A stretch of DNA of 44,657 bases from an uncultured bacterium (GCA_937951895.1 CALFER010000030.1:1-44657); one strand, 5' to 3'; positions 31,504 to 39,890 are shown, counted from the first letter of the stretch. Program-made: numbers and translations. Notes: generated by a model not told the origin, from the sequence alone.

Positions 31504-32282
31504 GGGATGGGCCTTTTCGGGAAGATCCGGGGGGAGGGGGTCGGGAGGACTTCGAATGGGAGATCGAAGATGCGGTCGAGCGTTCCTGCGGGGAGCAGGC
31601 CGGCGGGCGGGCCCGAAAACACCGCGTGGCCGTCTTTCAATGCCAGGATCCAGTCGCTGCAGTCGAGCGCCTGATTGATGTCGTGTGTGACGCTGATCAC
31701 CGTGATTCCCGAGGAGCGGTTCATGCGGCGGATCAGGTCCAGAATACCGGCGGCCTGCCGATAATCCAGAAACGTGGTTGGTTCGTCGAGCAGCACGATC
31801 GGGGCGCCCTGGGCGAGTGCCGCCGCGATGAACACCTTTTGCCTCTCACCGCCGCTCAGCGTGTCGATCCTGCGTTCGGCGAACGACTCAAGCTCTGCCT
31901 CGCCGAGCGCACGGGCCACCGCATCGCGATCCGTCCGGGACACCGTGAAGAAGCTTCCGAGGTGCGGATAACGGGACATCATGACGAACTCGCGGACGGT
32001 GTAAGGCAGACCTCGATCGCCGGATTGCGGGACATAGCTGACGCACTTGGCCAGGTCTCGGCGCGAGTAGTCGGCGATCGGCCGTCCGGCGATCGAAATC
32101 GATCCGGAGAACAGTTTGTGCAGTCTTCCGATGCAGCGCAACAGGGTTGATTTGCCGGCGCCATTCGGGCCGATGATGGTCAGGAATCGTCCAGATTCGA
32201 GCGACACCGAGACATCGGTCAGGATCGGTTTGGAGTCGATCGAGACGGATAGATTCTGGACGAGCACGGCCGGGGAGTTCAT
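31500..32282 (-). CDS. ABC transporter ATPase (FecE/BtuD type)
   Basis: 260 residues from the ATG at 32282. The frame is open further upstream, but the family N-terminus starts here (AVLVQNLSVSIDSKPIL). Walker A is GPNGAGKST, the Q-loop is YVPQSG, the signature is LSGGERQKVF, Walker B is IVLLDEPTTFLD, and the switch His is in VTHDINQAL. It powers the FecCD permease encoded next, whose start it overlaps by 4 bp. The start codon lacks an obvious Shine-Dalgarno. A GC-rich gap of about 150 bp separates it from the divergent CxxCH protein gene. Confidence 0.93.
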   Translation of the reverse strand: MNSPAVLVQNLSVSIDSKPILTDVSVSLESGRFLTIIGPNGAGKSTLLRCIGRLHKLFSGSISIAGRPIADYSRRDLAKCVSYVPQSGDRGLPYTVREFVMMSRYPHLGSFFTVSRTDRDAVARALGEAELESFAERRIDTLSGGERQKVFIAAALAQGAPIVLLDEPTTFLDYRQAAGILDLIRRMNRSSGITVISVTHDINQALDCSDWILALKDGHAVFSGPPAGLLPAGTLDRIFDLPFEVLPTPSPRIFPKRPIP

Positions 32283-32430
32283 TGCAGCGCTGACGCTAGC
32301 ACAGGTGAGGGGTGAGGTGCAATCCGGGGGGAGGGGCGGGCGAAGGGGGGCACGAGTTGAAAAGCCAGAAGGGGATCCGTATGATATCTGGGGGTCAGAG
32401 GAGCCGGTGTGGGTGCGGAGGAGGGAAAGC

Positions 32431-33504
32431 ATGAAGCGTGTTGTGATTTTGGGCCTCGTTGGATGTCTGTACATTGTGTCTTCCGTCTTCCTGCCGGATG
32501 TTTCCGCCAATACGGCGGATGTTTCCAAGATTCCGAATGGAGCTGTGTTCAGTTGCGATACCTGCCATTCCTCCGGCAATGATTTCATCGGACCGTACAA
32601 CTCGGCGGGGCGGCGATGGACCGCCGCGCTTGCTGCATTGGATTCCGATGGCGACGGGTACTCCAATGGTGTGGAACTTCAGGATCCGACCGGAGCATGG
32701 GTCCAGGGTCAGCCCGCTCCCGGGAATCCCAATCTCGTGACCAACCCTGGAGAGGCATCCAGTCATCCGGCCGGGACCCCGACTGTGACACCCACCCGGA
32801 CGCCCACGCGCACACCGACCCGGACACCGACTCCGACGATCGTTCCGACCTCGACACCGACGCGAACGCCGACGCTGACCGGCACTCCGACTTCGACTCC
32901 GACCATCACTCCGACACCGGTTCCTCCGACTTCGACTCCAACCGTTGCGCCGTCGCAGCCGACCAATACGCCGATTCCAGCCACGTCCACCCCGACCATC
33001 ACGCCGACGCCGGCCCCTCCGACATCGACTCCGACGGATATCCCGACTCCACCTCCCGGAACTGCCACTCCTGAACCGCCGACACCGACCGAAATTCCAA
33101 CGGAAACGCCTGCGATCGACACGCCGACACCGGATCCCGGGCCTTGTGCCGATCCGCGGGTCGTCGTCACGATGCCTCAGGTGCATTTCATTCCGGGTGA
33201 TACCTGCGGATGCACGGCGTATGTGTGCAATCCGGGACCGGACACGCTCACCGGATATCCGCTCTTCGCGGTGCTCGATGCATATGGAAGCTATTTTTTC
33301 GCTCCGGGATTCACTCCGGCACTGGACTACTACATGCTCGATTTCACCGCAGGTCAGACCGCGGTCATCGTGATTCCGGCGTTTGTCTGGCCGGGCGGGG
33401 TGGGGAGCGGCGATGGAGTGAGAATCTACGGAGCGCTCACGACGCCCGACATGTCGGCACTGTATGGGTCGATGGGGCAATTCCGATTCAGTTGGTCTGA
33501 GTAA
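32431..33504 (+). CDS. Exported CxxCH/calcium-loop (temptin-like) protein with long Pro-Thr linker and WPxG C-terminal domain (copy 1)
   Basis: 357 residues from the ATG at 32431 (GGAGGAGGG upstream). The signal peptide ends near VSA (residue 26). The mature N-terminus has IPNGAVFSCDTCHSSGND, with Cys42-x2-Cys45-His46 as a possible c-type haem site, and then a calcium-loop motif DSDGDGYSNGVELQDP. The order IPNG, Cys pair, DSDGDG, NGVEL is that of temptin-like domains, in which bacterial forms carry CxxCH. A Thr-Pro linker of about 120 residues follows, then the C-terminal domain (33151-33501: FIPGDTCGCTAYVCN, YGSYFFAPGF, FVWPGGVG, ending FSWSE). Whether haem is bound cannot be decided. A close paralogue lies 55 bp downstream. 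Confidence 0.86.
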   Translation: MKRVVILGLVGCLYIVSSVFLPDVSANTADVSKIPNGAVFSCDTCHSSGNDFIGPYNSAGRRWTAALAALDSDGDGYSNGVELQDPTGAWVQGQPAPGNPNLVTNPGEASSHPAGTPTVTPTRTPTRTPTRTPTPTIVPTSTPTRTPTLTGTPTSTPTITPTPVPPTSTPTVAPSQPTNTPIPATSTPTITPTPAPPTSTPTDIPTPPPGTATPEPPTPTEIPTETPAIDTPTPDPGPCADPRVVVTMPQVHFIPGDTCGCTAYVCNPGPDTLTGYPLFAVLDAYGSYFFAPGFTPALDYYMLDFTAGQTAVIVIPAFVWPGGVGSGDGVRIYGALTTPDMSALYGSMGQFRFSWSE

Positions 33505-33559
33505 GTCAGCATGTTGTCTGATTGACGAGGGCACGACTTCGTTTTCCATGGAGGTTTTT

Positions 33560-34360
33560 ATGCGTTTGAGTTCATTTTGCCTGTTGTTAGGTGCGATTGT
33601 CGTCTCTCCGGTTGTTCTCGGCTATTCGCAGGATGTCGACCGGGTTCCCAACGGGGGTGTGTTCAGTTGTGATACGTGCCACTCCTCCGGCAATGATTTT
33701 ATCGGGCCGTATAACGCGGCGGGCCGTCAATGGACCGCTGCTCTTGCGGCGCTCGATTCCGATGGTGATGGGTATTCCAATGGCGTTGAGCTTCAGGATC
33801 CGGGTGGCTCCTGGAGTCAGGGGCAGGCGGATCCCGGGGATAGCGATCTGGTGACCAATCCTGGGGAGTCGTCCAGTCATCCGTCTCCGGCGACGGCGAC
33901 GCCGACTCCGGTAGTATCGACACCGACTCCGGAACCGACCGCAACCGGTGCGGCGCCGACAAATACGCCTTCAGGATCGGATCCGACGCCGACTCCGGCC
34001 GGGTGCAGTGGGACGGGGGTGCGGATTGAGATGCCGGCTGCGTCGTTTGCGCCGGGGGACACCTGTGCGTGTGTCGCGTTTGTTTGCAATGGTGATTCGA
34101 GTTCGATTTCGGGGAATCCGCTTTTTGTGATACTGGACATTGTCGGATCGTATTATTTTGCGCCGGGATTTTCGAGTTTCGAGTATTATTCGATGACGTT
34201 TGGGCCGGGAGAGACGGAAGTGACCGTGCTTCCGGAGTTTATGTGGCCGGCGGGAGCGGGATCGTTCACGGGTGCGAAGTGGTATGGGGCGTTGACGGAT
34301 CCCGAGATCACCGGACTGATTGGGACTTTGGGGATGTTCGAGTTCGGCTGGACAGAATGA
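33560..34360 (+). CDS. Exported CxxCH/calcium-loop (temptin-like) protein with WPxG C-terminal domain (copy 2)
   Basis: 266 residues from the ATG at 33560 (GGAGG upstream). The signal peptide ends near residue 22 (VVLGYS). VPNGGVFSCDTCHSSGND carries Cys37/Cys40/His41, and DSDGDGYSNGVELQDP is identical in the calcium loop to copy 1. The linker is only about 40 residues, against about 120 in copy 1. The C-terminal domain (34016-34357) reads FAPGDTCACVAFVCN, VGSYYFAPGF, FMWPAGAG, YGALTDPEITGLIG and ends FGWTE; it is the best-conserved copy in the window. The two genes are a tandem duplication, probably one transcript. Its stop is followed after three bases by the first repeat of the island boundary. 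Confidence 0.86.
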   Translation: MRLSSFCLLLGAIVVSPVVLGYSQDVDRVPNGGVFSCDTCHSSGNDFIGPYNAAGRQWTAALAALDSDGDGYSNGVELQDPGGSWSQGQADPGDSDLVTNPGESSSHPSPATATPTPVVSTPTPEPTATGAAPTNTPSGSDPTPTPAGCSGTGVRIEMPAASFAPGDTCACVAFVCNGDSSSISGNPLFVILDIVGSYYFAPGFSSFEYYSMTFGPGETEVTVLPEFMWPAGAGSFTGAKWYGALTDPEITGLIGTLGMFEFGWTE

Positions 34361-34363
34361 CGA

Positions 34364-34395
34364 TATAGCGAAATTAAGGGACACCTTACTTATTT
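34364..34395 (+). repeat. Dispersed repeat, copy A (left boundary of the island)
   Basis: TATAGCGAAATTAAGGGACACCTTACTTATTT-type element. Its 18-bp core (34378-34395) recurs perfectly at 34566-34583 and inverted at 40041-40055; the TATAGCGAAA head recurs at 39891 and 40064. A short GGGACACCTTACTTATTT core of this sort is reminiscent of sequences next to REP-associated Y1 transposases or MITEs, but no transposase is present. Confidence 0.7.
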
Positions 34396-34548
34396 GAAGG
34401 GGCGCATCCGCGATGTGTTTTCCGTTGCGCTCTGTGGTGTGTAATTTGTTGATTTTAAAACATTGATACCGCTCAGAATCGGTTTCTCAAGCAGAAAATC
34501 AGGAAGGGGCTGAGCAACCGCAGATAGTGTTGCTCGGCCGAATGATAT

Positions 34549-34583
34549 CGTTAAATTAGAATAAGGGGACACCTTACTTATTT
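34549..34583 (+). repeat. Dispersed repeat, copy B
   Basis: Contains the same 18-bp core GGGACACCTTACTTATTT (34566-34583) in the same orientation as copy A, 188 bp further on. Its head is divergent (TATCGTTAAATTAGAATAAG). Copies A and B as direct repeats could bound a small non-autonomous element or mark successive insertions. Confidence 0.7.
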
Positions 34584-34719
34584 GGTGGGATGTTGCTTTT
34601 CGATTCCTCTTCCGATCGCAATCGATCATTTTCCTGGCAGGCACAGAGCGATCTTAATCACTAAAAACCGTTCGAAGAGACGATGTTTGTGTAAGAAACG
34701 TTCAGTTTTTAGAATTTCG

Positions 34720-34748
34720 TTGACAAAATCCGGGCTTGACACTATATT
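34720..34748 (+). promoter_or_regulatory. Near-consensus sigma-70 promoter at the head of the island
   Basis: TTGACA (34720-34725), a 17-bp spacer, then TATATT (34743-34748), with TATAAT also present at 34748-34753. A 5-bp dyad TTCAA-gaa-TTGAA (34753-34765) lies just downstream, at the expected start of transcription, and could be an operator. This is the strongest housekeeping-type promoter I see in the window, 74 bp before the first island gene. Confidence 0.65.
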
Positions 34749-34821
34749 ATAATTCAAGAATTGAAATGTGTGTGAGTGGAGTTTCCGGAAGACCACAGTT
34801 GTATCAACATGGGAGGATCGG

Positions 34822-35880
34822 ATGATGGTCAGGGGAAAACCTGTTCCGCATAGTGTGTTGTTGCTTGCGATCGTCGGGATAATGAGCTGTTTCGGTTCGC
34901 CTCTGAAGGCTGACAACAAAAAACCGGAAGCCGACAAAGAAGTCAAAGAGTTAGAGATTCCTGTCACGATTGCACTTTCAGAAGTTACTTTTGATCTGCC
35001 AGACAATCTCAAGCCCATCGTGTATCGTGTGAATGAAGGATTGATGAAAGTCACCTTTCACGATCTAATGCCAGGCAAAGTTTACAGTCAATCCTGGCAT
35101 ATGGAAAAACCGGATGAGTTAATATCCATCAATCATCAGTTAGATGCTTTGCCCGAAAGTTCCAGGGGCGACAAGACAATTGGAAACACTGTGGAAAAAC
35201 TCTGTTCCGCCACTACGGAGAAAGATGTTTCAATCTTTGTACGAGAGTTGGAATCGTTCATTCTTCGTCAGGATGGCAGTGATGCCGAGTTAAAGCTTGC
35301 TGAACGGGCTGTTGCCAGGACACGCAAGGAGAGTCAGCATTACATCACCCCCGGCACTGTGTTGACGATTAAACTGCAGCGGGATGGCAGGAGCGTGATG
35401 TTTGAGTTCAGAGGTCCTGATCGGCCGCGGTTTTTTCAAACATATGGGCTCTGTTATCTGCGAAACGGAAGTGATTCGTATTACACAGAGCAGACTGCTT
35501 CAGGTGAATACGTGATCAGGCGAAAGTCAGATCGATCCGATTACAATCCGGCTGGGTTGATGCTGGTGAATTATCGCATGTTCGGACCTTACGAGAACGC
35601 AAAGGATTTGTCTGTGTGCCTGGCCGGTGCGCTTTCGTTCGACGGTGAAAAACCCGTTGTCGGAATCGGAGTTAACTTCGTCTTCCTGGATAATCTCGGA
35701 TTGTTTTTCGGGGTTGCAATGGCTGAAGAAACTCGATTGCGGGGTGAGTATGAGGCCGGGGTGAACGCAACGGTTCTGAAACAAACCACCAGTTCCGACC
35801 AACTTGTGGACTCATCATATGATGAAACATTCATTTTCGGGCTTAGTCTGAATGTGACAAAAAACCCGTTCAAGAAATGA
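34822..35880 (+). CDS. Exported protein of unknown function, first gene of the island
   Basis: 352 residues from the ATG at 34822 (GGGAGG upstream; 34825 is also possible). The signal peptide (SVLLLAIVGIMSCFGSPLKA) contains a Cys, but the lipobox is poor. The mature part has no Pro-Thr linker or WPxG domain, unlike the exported proteins elsewhere in the window. The middle is charged and helical (about 110-170). The last 120 residues alternate hydrophobic and polar positions (VGIGVNFVFLDNLGLFFGVA ... EYEAGVNATVL ... FIFGLSLNVTKN), which could form amphipathic beta-strands of an outer-membrane or pore-like structure. I do not recognise a family. It is followed after 16 bp by the lipase-like gene, so the two are co-transcribed. 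Confidence 0.7.
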   Translation: MMVRGKPVPHSVLLLAIVGIMSCFGSPLKADNKKPEADKEVKELEIPVTIALSEVTFDLPDNLKPIVYRVNEGLMKVTFHDLMPGKVYSQSWHMEKPDELISINHQLDALPESSRGDKTIGNTVEKLCSATTEKDVSIFVRELESFILRQDGSDAELKLAERAVARTRKESQHYITPGTVLTIKLQRDGRSVMFEFRGPDRPRFFQTYGLCYLRNGSDSYYTEQTASGEYVIRRKSDRSDYNPAGLMLVNYRMFGPYENAKDLSVCLAGALSFDGEKPVVGIGVNFVFLDNLGLFFGVAMAEETRLRGEYEAGVNATVLKQTTSSDQLVDSSYDETFIFGLSLNVTKNPFKK

Positions 35881-35896
35881 ATAGAGGAGAATCGAA

Positions 35897-37384
35897 ATGA
35901 CTCGCATCGTTCGACCGTTCTATCCGATTATCTATGTGCGTGGTTACGCCATGACGGAAGGAGAAATCCGGGACACAGTCGCCACTCCCTATATGGGATT
36001 CAATCTCGGATCGATGAAAATCCGCCAGAATTACAAAGGCAAGGTCACCCGCCACGTCTTCGAATCGCCTCTGGTCCGGCTGATGAAGGATTACGGGTAT
36101 TACGACAACTACAAAGATGGACTCACGATTTCAGGCGCTCTGGATCCTAAAAGTATCATTATTCACCGGTATTACGATCAGGCCGATCCGGATCTGGGGA
36201 GAGGAAAGGTGCCGAGTATCCAGGACGCTGCCAGAGGTCTTTCGGCCTTGATTGAGCAGGTGCGGCGTCTTGTCCTGGAGGGAAACCCGGAAAATCCGAC
36301 CGATTTCAGAGTGTATCTCGTTGCGCATTCCATGGGCGGCTTGGTCTGCCGATGTCTGCTTCAGAACCCGGATGTGGACGTGCGTGATGCCAGACAGTAT
36401 GTGGACAAAGTCTTCACCTATGCGACACCTCACAATGGGATCGACATGGCAGGAATCAATGTCCCCCGTTTTCTGGGCATCTGGGATCTGAACAACTTCA
36501 ATCGTGAGAAGATCGCGGAGTATCTCGCAATAAAAGGCCATCCTGACCGTGTCGATACGCTCGATGGAAAGTTCGATCCGGATCGATTTTTCTGCATGAT
36601 CGGGACGAATTACAAGGACTACGACGTTGCATGTGGCTTGTCGCGCACGCTGGCGGGTGAGATGAGCGACGGATTGGTTCGTATCCGGAATGCATCGGTG
36701 AACGGTGCGCCTCGGGCATATGCACACCGGAGTCATAGCGGGCATTACGGTATTGTAAATTCGGAGGAAGGATATCAGAACCTTGTTCGTTTCCTGTTCG
36801 GGGATGTACGTATCGACGGCTATCTGGAGGTGGACAATCTTCCTCTGCCTCCGAATGTTCTCAAGAAGTATAAAGCCGGGAAGCAGATTCGCGCATCGTA
36901 CTTCTTCGAAGCTTCCGTGACTCCGCGATCGGCAAAGACATATTGGCTGACTGAGCGACGGAAGGAGATGTGCAGTGCGGTACTGCGTGAATTCGATGAT
37001 ATGCTCAAGCCGGCAAAATCAGGATTGAATGCGCCCCGGTGGCCGGTTTTGTTTTCCGTGTGTCTGGACAAGAAAAAGGTCAAGGTTGGGAACTGGATCG
37101 TCTTCTGTGTGGAATTGACCGTATCGACAACGGATTACGAGATTGACGGATTTTTATGGAACGATCGGCGGATTGAAGGCGAGTATCTGTTCAGGAACAC
37201 AATCGTAGTGCGAGCGAAGCGTGATGGGGATAACTGGGATCTCAGATATCTGATGACGGATGATGCGTGGGGGGAGAATCCCGGTAAGGCCGTGGAGCGG
37301 GATGAGGTAGGGTATTTCATTCCGTGTGAATCGGCGAAGGGCTTTAAGGCGAAATTGAGGTTGAATGCGAGGAAGTGGGAATAG
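35897..37384 (+). CDS. Alpha/beta-hydrolase (lipase/esterase-like) with C-terminal extension, no signal peptide
   Basis: 495 residues from the ATG at 35897 (GAGGAG upstream). The N-terminus RPFYPIIYVRGYAMT is the first strand with the oxyanion region. The nucleophile elbow is VAHSMGGLVCR with Ser145, the A-H-S-x-G form known from bacterial lipases. YATPHNGID follows, DGLVRI offers the Asp and HSGHYGIV the His. Residues from about 315 form a further domain of about 180 residues, beta-rich and lysine-rich, that I do not recognise. There is no signal peptide or membrane helix, so the enzyme is cytoplasmic or delivered by another route. Its place after a secreted unknown protein and before a membrane-anchored tail-collar protein makes a role in antagonism or defence possible, but unproven. 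Confidence 0.85.
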   Translation: MTRIVRPFYPIIYVRGYAMTEGEIRDTVATPYMGFNLGSMKIRQNYKGKVTRHVFESPLVRLMKDYGYYDNYKDGLTISGALDPKSIIIHRYYDQADPDLGRGKVPSIQDAARGLSALIEQVRRLVLEGNPENPTDFRVYLVAHSMGGLVCRCLLQNPDVDVRDARQYVDKVFTYATPHNGIDMAGINVPRFLGIWDLNNFNREKIAEYLAIKGHPDRVDTLDGKFDPDRFFCMIGTNYKDYDVACGLSRTLAGEMSDGLVRIRNASVNGAPRAYAHRSHSGHYGIVNSEEGYQNLVRFLFGDVRIDGYLEVDNLPLPPNVLKKYKAGKQIRASYFFEASVTPRSAKTYWLTERRKEMCSAVLREFDDMLKPAKSGLNAPRWPVLFSVCLDKKKVKVGNWIVFCVELTVSTTDYEIDGFLWNDRRIEGEYLFRNTIVVRAKRDGDNWDLRYLMTDDAWGENPGKAVERDEVGYFIPCESAKGFKAKLRLNARKWE

Positions 37385-37492
37385 GATGTTTCGATACAGG
37401 TTCAAATCATGACGTGGCTAACCAGGTAAGCTGGTTGATTATACGAGCAACCTGGAACTAACAACAAAGTGAGTTAACAAGGGGAGACAATA

Positions 37493-38350
37493 ATGGGAAA
37501 CCAGAACACTGATTATATCGAATTGGAAGCAAGAAGAGTAATCTCGGAGGAGTATCGGGAGTTTCGTGAACACTTGGAATCGCAGTTAACTCAAGTGAAG
37601 TGGATCGCCGGTATACTGGTCACTGGATTCGTCGCTCTTGTGATGTTTTTCGGAGTTAAGTCATGGAAAGATTTGGACGAGATTCTCCAGGGGAAAGTCA
37701 ATGAGATCGTTCTGGAAAAGGGGTTGAAGGAGAAAGTTATAGATAGTGCGACAAAAATTGCTGAATCCGCAGAAGTAAAAGATAAACTGGCTCAACGTAT
37801 CAGCGAAATAGTATCGGGGCAGACACTTGCGCCGATAGAAGAAGTTGTCGTCCAAAAAAAAGCAGAAATCGAAGCGCTCTCTGCAGAATCGTTCACATCC
37901 GAAGCACCAGTCGGCACAATTATCGCATCAATAATCCCACCTGACCGGATGCTTGTAATCGGTAAAGAGAAATGGGTTTTGTCAGATGGCAGAATTCTGT
38001 CTGAGGATTCTGAATACAAGCAGGTAACAGGAAACTCTCAAATTCCGGATTTGCGAGGAGTTTTCCTGAGGGGATTGAATGTCGGGCGGAAAGATGCCTT
38101 TTCTGATCCTTCTGGTGATCGAAGGCCAGGATCTGCACAAAGTGATGAATTGGGTAGTCATAACCATAAAATCGGCATCAATGGCACCGACACGTTCTCG
38201 ATGGCTCCGGGTGGTGCAACACAACGGCTGGCTCATTTCAATAGTGATGGATATGGTGCCGGTCCCGCAAAGACTACCGAGTACTCCGGCACAGCCGAAA
38301 CCAGACCCAAAAATATCGGCGTCTTCTTCTACATCAGAGTTAAGGCTTGA
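37493..38350 (+). CDS. Membrane-anchored coiled-coil protein with phage tail-collar-like C-terminal domain
   Basis: 285 residues from the ATG at 37493 (GGGGAG upstream). A short cytoplasmic N-terminus rich in Glu/Arg is followed by one membrane helix (about 37-55, IAGILVTGFVALVMFFGV). A helical, coiled-coil-like segment lies at about 60-135. The C-terminal part begins PVGTIIASIIPPDRM and contains SQIPDLRGVFLRGLN, DELGSHNHKI and, at the end, ETRPKNIGVFFYIRVK. This is the pattern of tail-collar/microcystin-dependent-protein domains that tip phage tail fibres and contractile particles. Here it is displayed on a membrane anchor instead of a tail. No other phage structural gene is nearby. Confidence 0.8.
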   Translation: MGNQNTDYIELEARRVISEEYREFREHLESQLTQVKWIAGILVTGFVALVMFFGVKSWKDLDEILQGKVNEIVLEKGLKEKVIDSATKIAESAEVKDKLAQRISEIVSGQTLAPIEEVVVQKKAEIEALSAESFTSEAPVGTIIASIIPPDRMLVIGKEKWVLSDGRILSEDSEYKQVTGNSQIPDLRGVFLRGLNVGRKDAFSDPSGDRRPGSAQSDELGSHNHKIGINGTDTFSMAPGGATQRLAHFNSDGYGAGPAKTTEYSGTAETRPKNIGVFFYIRVKA

Positions 38351-38537
38351 TCATAGTAGTTGAAGCATGTTCCGCCGTAATTGGCAGGGATTTCACGTGT
38401 TCAGGGATTCGCGACGATCCGGATTACGGGCCCACGGGATCTGAGACTGGAACGGTGCGTTCCAAGTGGGGATGCGACAGTGAATTCGCAGAGTTGTCTC
38501 GTTGCTGATTCCAACGAATCATTGAAAGGAGCGTATC

Positions 38538-39719
38538 ATGAATGGCAAACTAGCGGAACAGATCATTCTTCGACGAAAGGCCACGTTCATCCGTGCCATG
38601 ACCGCAGGACCGCTGGGGAGTGATATCCTGCCGTTAATCGGCGAGCCGATTCTTGAGCGAGCCGAGTTAACGCCACGGGAGGTGGCGGATGCGCGACGAG
38701 ACCCGGAAGTTCAAAGTATTGCCACTGCGATGCCACTGAAACTAATCGAGCCTGTCGGAAATCCTGAACCAGCCCCTGCGGCAACGGGCAACACGTGGGG
38801 AATTGAGGCGGTTCGAGCGCATACGAGCCCTTATACAGGATCGGATGTGGTCGTTGCCGTTCTCGATACCGGCATCAATCCGTCACACGTCGCATTTCAG
38901 GGCGTTCAGATGATCCGCCGCAATTTCACCCAGGAGTCCGATGATGATGAATACGGCCATGGCACTCATTGTGCGGGAACAATCTTCGGACGAGATATCA
39001 AGGGACAACGGATCGGCATTGCGCGTGGTGTTACAAAGGCTGTGATCGGAAAAGTATTAGGTCGCGGAGGTGGATCGTCCGCGGATTTGGCCAATGCAAT
39101 TCACTGGGCGTATGAAAATGGTGCCAATGTGATCTCGATGTCTTTGGGAATTGACTTCCCGGGGTTTGTTGCAGATCTGATTCAGAAAGGAATTCCTGCA
39201 GAAGCGGCCACATCGATCGCTTTGGAGCAGTACCGTGCAAACATCAATTTGTTTGCGAGCCTGACCCTTTTGTTGGCACAATCGAATGCGTTTTCTCAGG
39301 CGGCCGTGATAGTGGCAGCCTCTGGAAATGAGAGTTCCCGGCCGAAGTATACGATTGCTGTTGCTCCTCCGGCAGCAGGTGACGGAATGATTTCAGTGGG
39401 AGCGCTGCAGTGTTCATCTGGTGGCGTTTTAAGTGTTGCCGGCTTTTCGAACACGCAGTGTAATCTGTGTGGTCCGGGGGTGAACGTGACGTCTGCCTGG
39501 ATCGGGGACGAATTTGGGTTAAAGACGATCAGCGGAACCAGCATGGCGACTCCTCATGTTGCTGGATGTGCTGTTTTGTGGGCGCAGCAGCAGAAACAAC
39601 AGACAGGAGTATTGACGAACGAGAACCTTGCTGCGAAGACGCTTGCATCTGCGGCCTTTATCTCGGGTTGCAAGTTTGAGGACATTGGCAATGGTATTGT
39701 GCAGGCGCCTCAGGCTTAG
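38538..39719 (+). CDS. Subtilisin-family (S8) serine peptidase without signal peptide
   Basis: 393 residues from the ATG at 38538 (AAAGGAG upstream). The catalytic triad is Asp110 (VAVLDTGIN), His141 (GHGTHCAG) and Ser335 (SGTSMATPHVAG), with the oxyanion Asn264 in AASGNES. The first 90 residues are a small prodomain-like region (LAEQIILRRKATFIRAM ... EVQSIATAMPLKL). Between 175 and 260 lies an insertion (VADLIQKGIPAEAATSIALE). No signal peptide, linker or anchor is present, so it resembles intracellular subtilisins. It is the last gene of the repeat-bounded island, 187 bp after the tail-collar gene. The gap has no terminator I can see, so one transcript is possible. Confidence 0.93.
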   Translation: MNGKLAEQIILRRKATFIRAMTAGPLGSDILPLIGEPILERAELTPREVADARRDPEVQSIATAMPLKLIEPVGNPEPAPAATGNTWGIEAVRAHTSPYTGSDVVVAVLDTGINPSHVAFQGVQMIRRNFTQESDDDEYGHGTHCAGTIFGRDIKGQRIGIARGVTKAVIGKVLGRGGGSSADLANAIHWAYENGANVISMSLGIDFPGFVADLIQKGIPAEAATSIALEQYRANINLFASLTLLLAQSNAFSQAAVIVAASGNESSRPKYTIAVAPPAAGDGMISVGALQCSSGGVLSVAGFSNTQCNLCGPGVNVTSAWIGDEFGLKTISGTSMATPHVAGCAVLWAQQQKQQTGVLTNENLAAKTLASAAFISGCKFEDIGNGIVQAPQA

Positions 39720-39890
39720 ATTGGGGATCCATAGAAAGGAGCGCGACAGTTCGGTAGCATGATCGAGCAATGGACACAAGGCCTGCGCACTCCTTCGCAA
39801 CAAAGTGATTTCCCGGATGAACATGCCTCTCTCCCTCATCTCGCCCGGCAATGACACCGGTGATGACGGTCGCGAGTCCCGTTAGATGTT

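Larger units (their letters stand above)
34396..34821. other. Non-coding left edge of the island
   Basis: About 425 bp with no supported gene. It holds the second copy of the dispersed repeat, an AT-rich stretch, one near-consensus promoter and the ribosome site of the next gene. The sequence is clearly more AT-rich than that left of 34360. Confidence 0.6.

Noticed and set aside
32283..32430. Cobalamin riboswitch or Fur box upstream of the FecCD/ATPase genes
   Set aside because: I looked for a cobalamin-box-like sequence and a 19-bp AT-rich Fur palindrome; the gap is G-rich and shows neither.
32770..33140. Tandem DNA repeats resembling a CRISPR or satellite
   Set aside because: They are degenerate codons for Thr-Pro repeats inside the linker of an exported protein; there are no constant repeats with unique spacers.
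34396..34565. Small gene between repeat copies A and B
   Set aside because: Only an 84-codon minus-strand frame spans it; it has no ribosome site and reads through the repeat, so it is not supported.
38381..38623. 80-codon open frame before the subtilisin gene
   Set aside because: No ribosome site, it overlaps the subtilisin start in another frame, and it has no hydrophobic or domain features.
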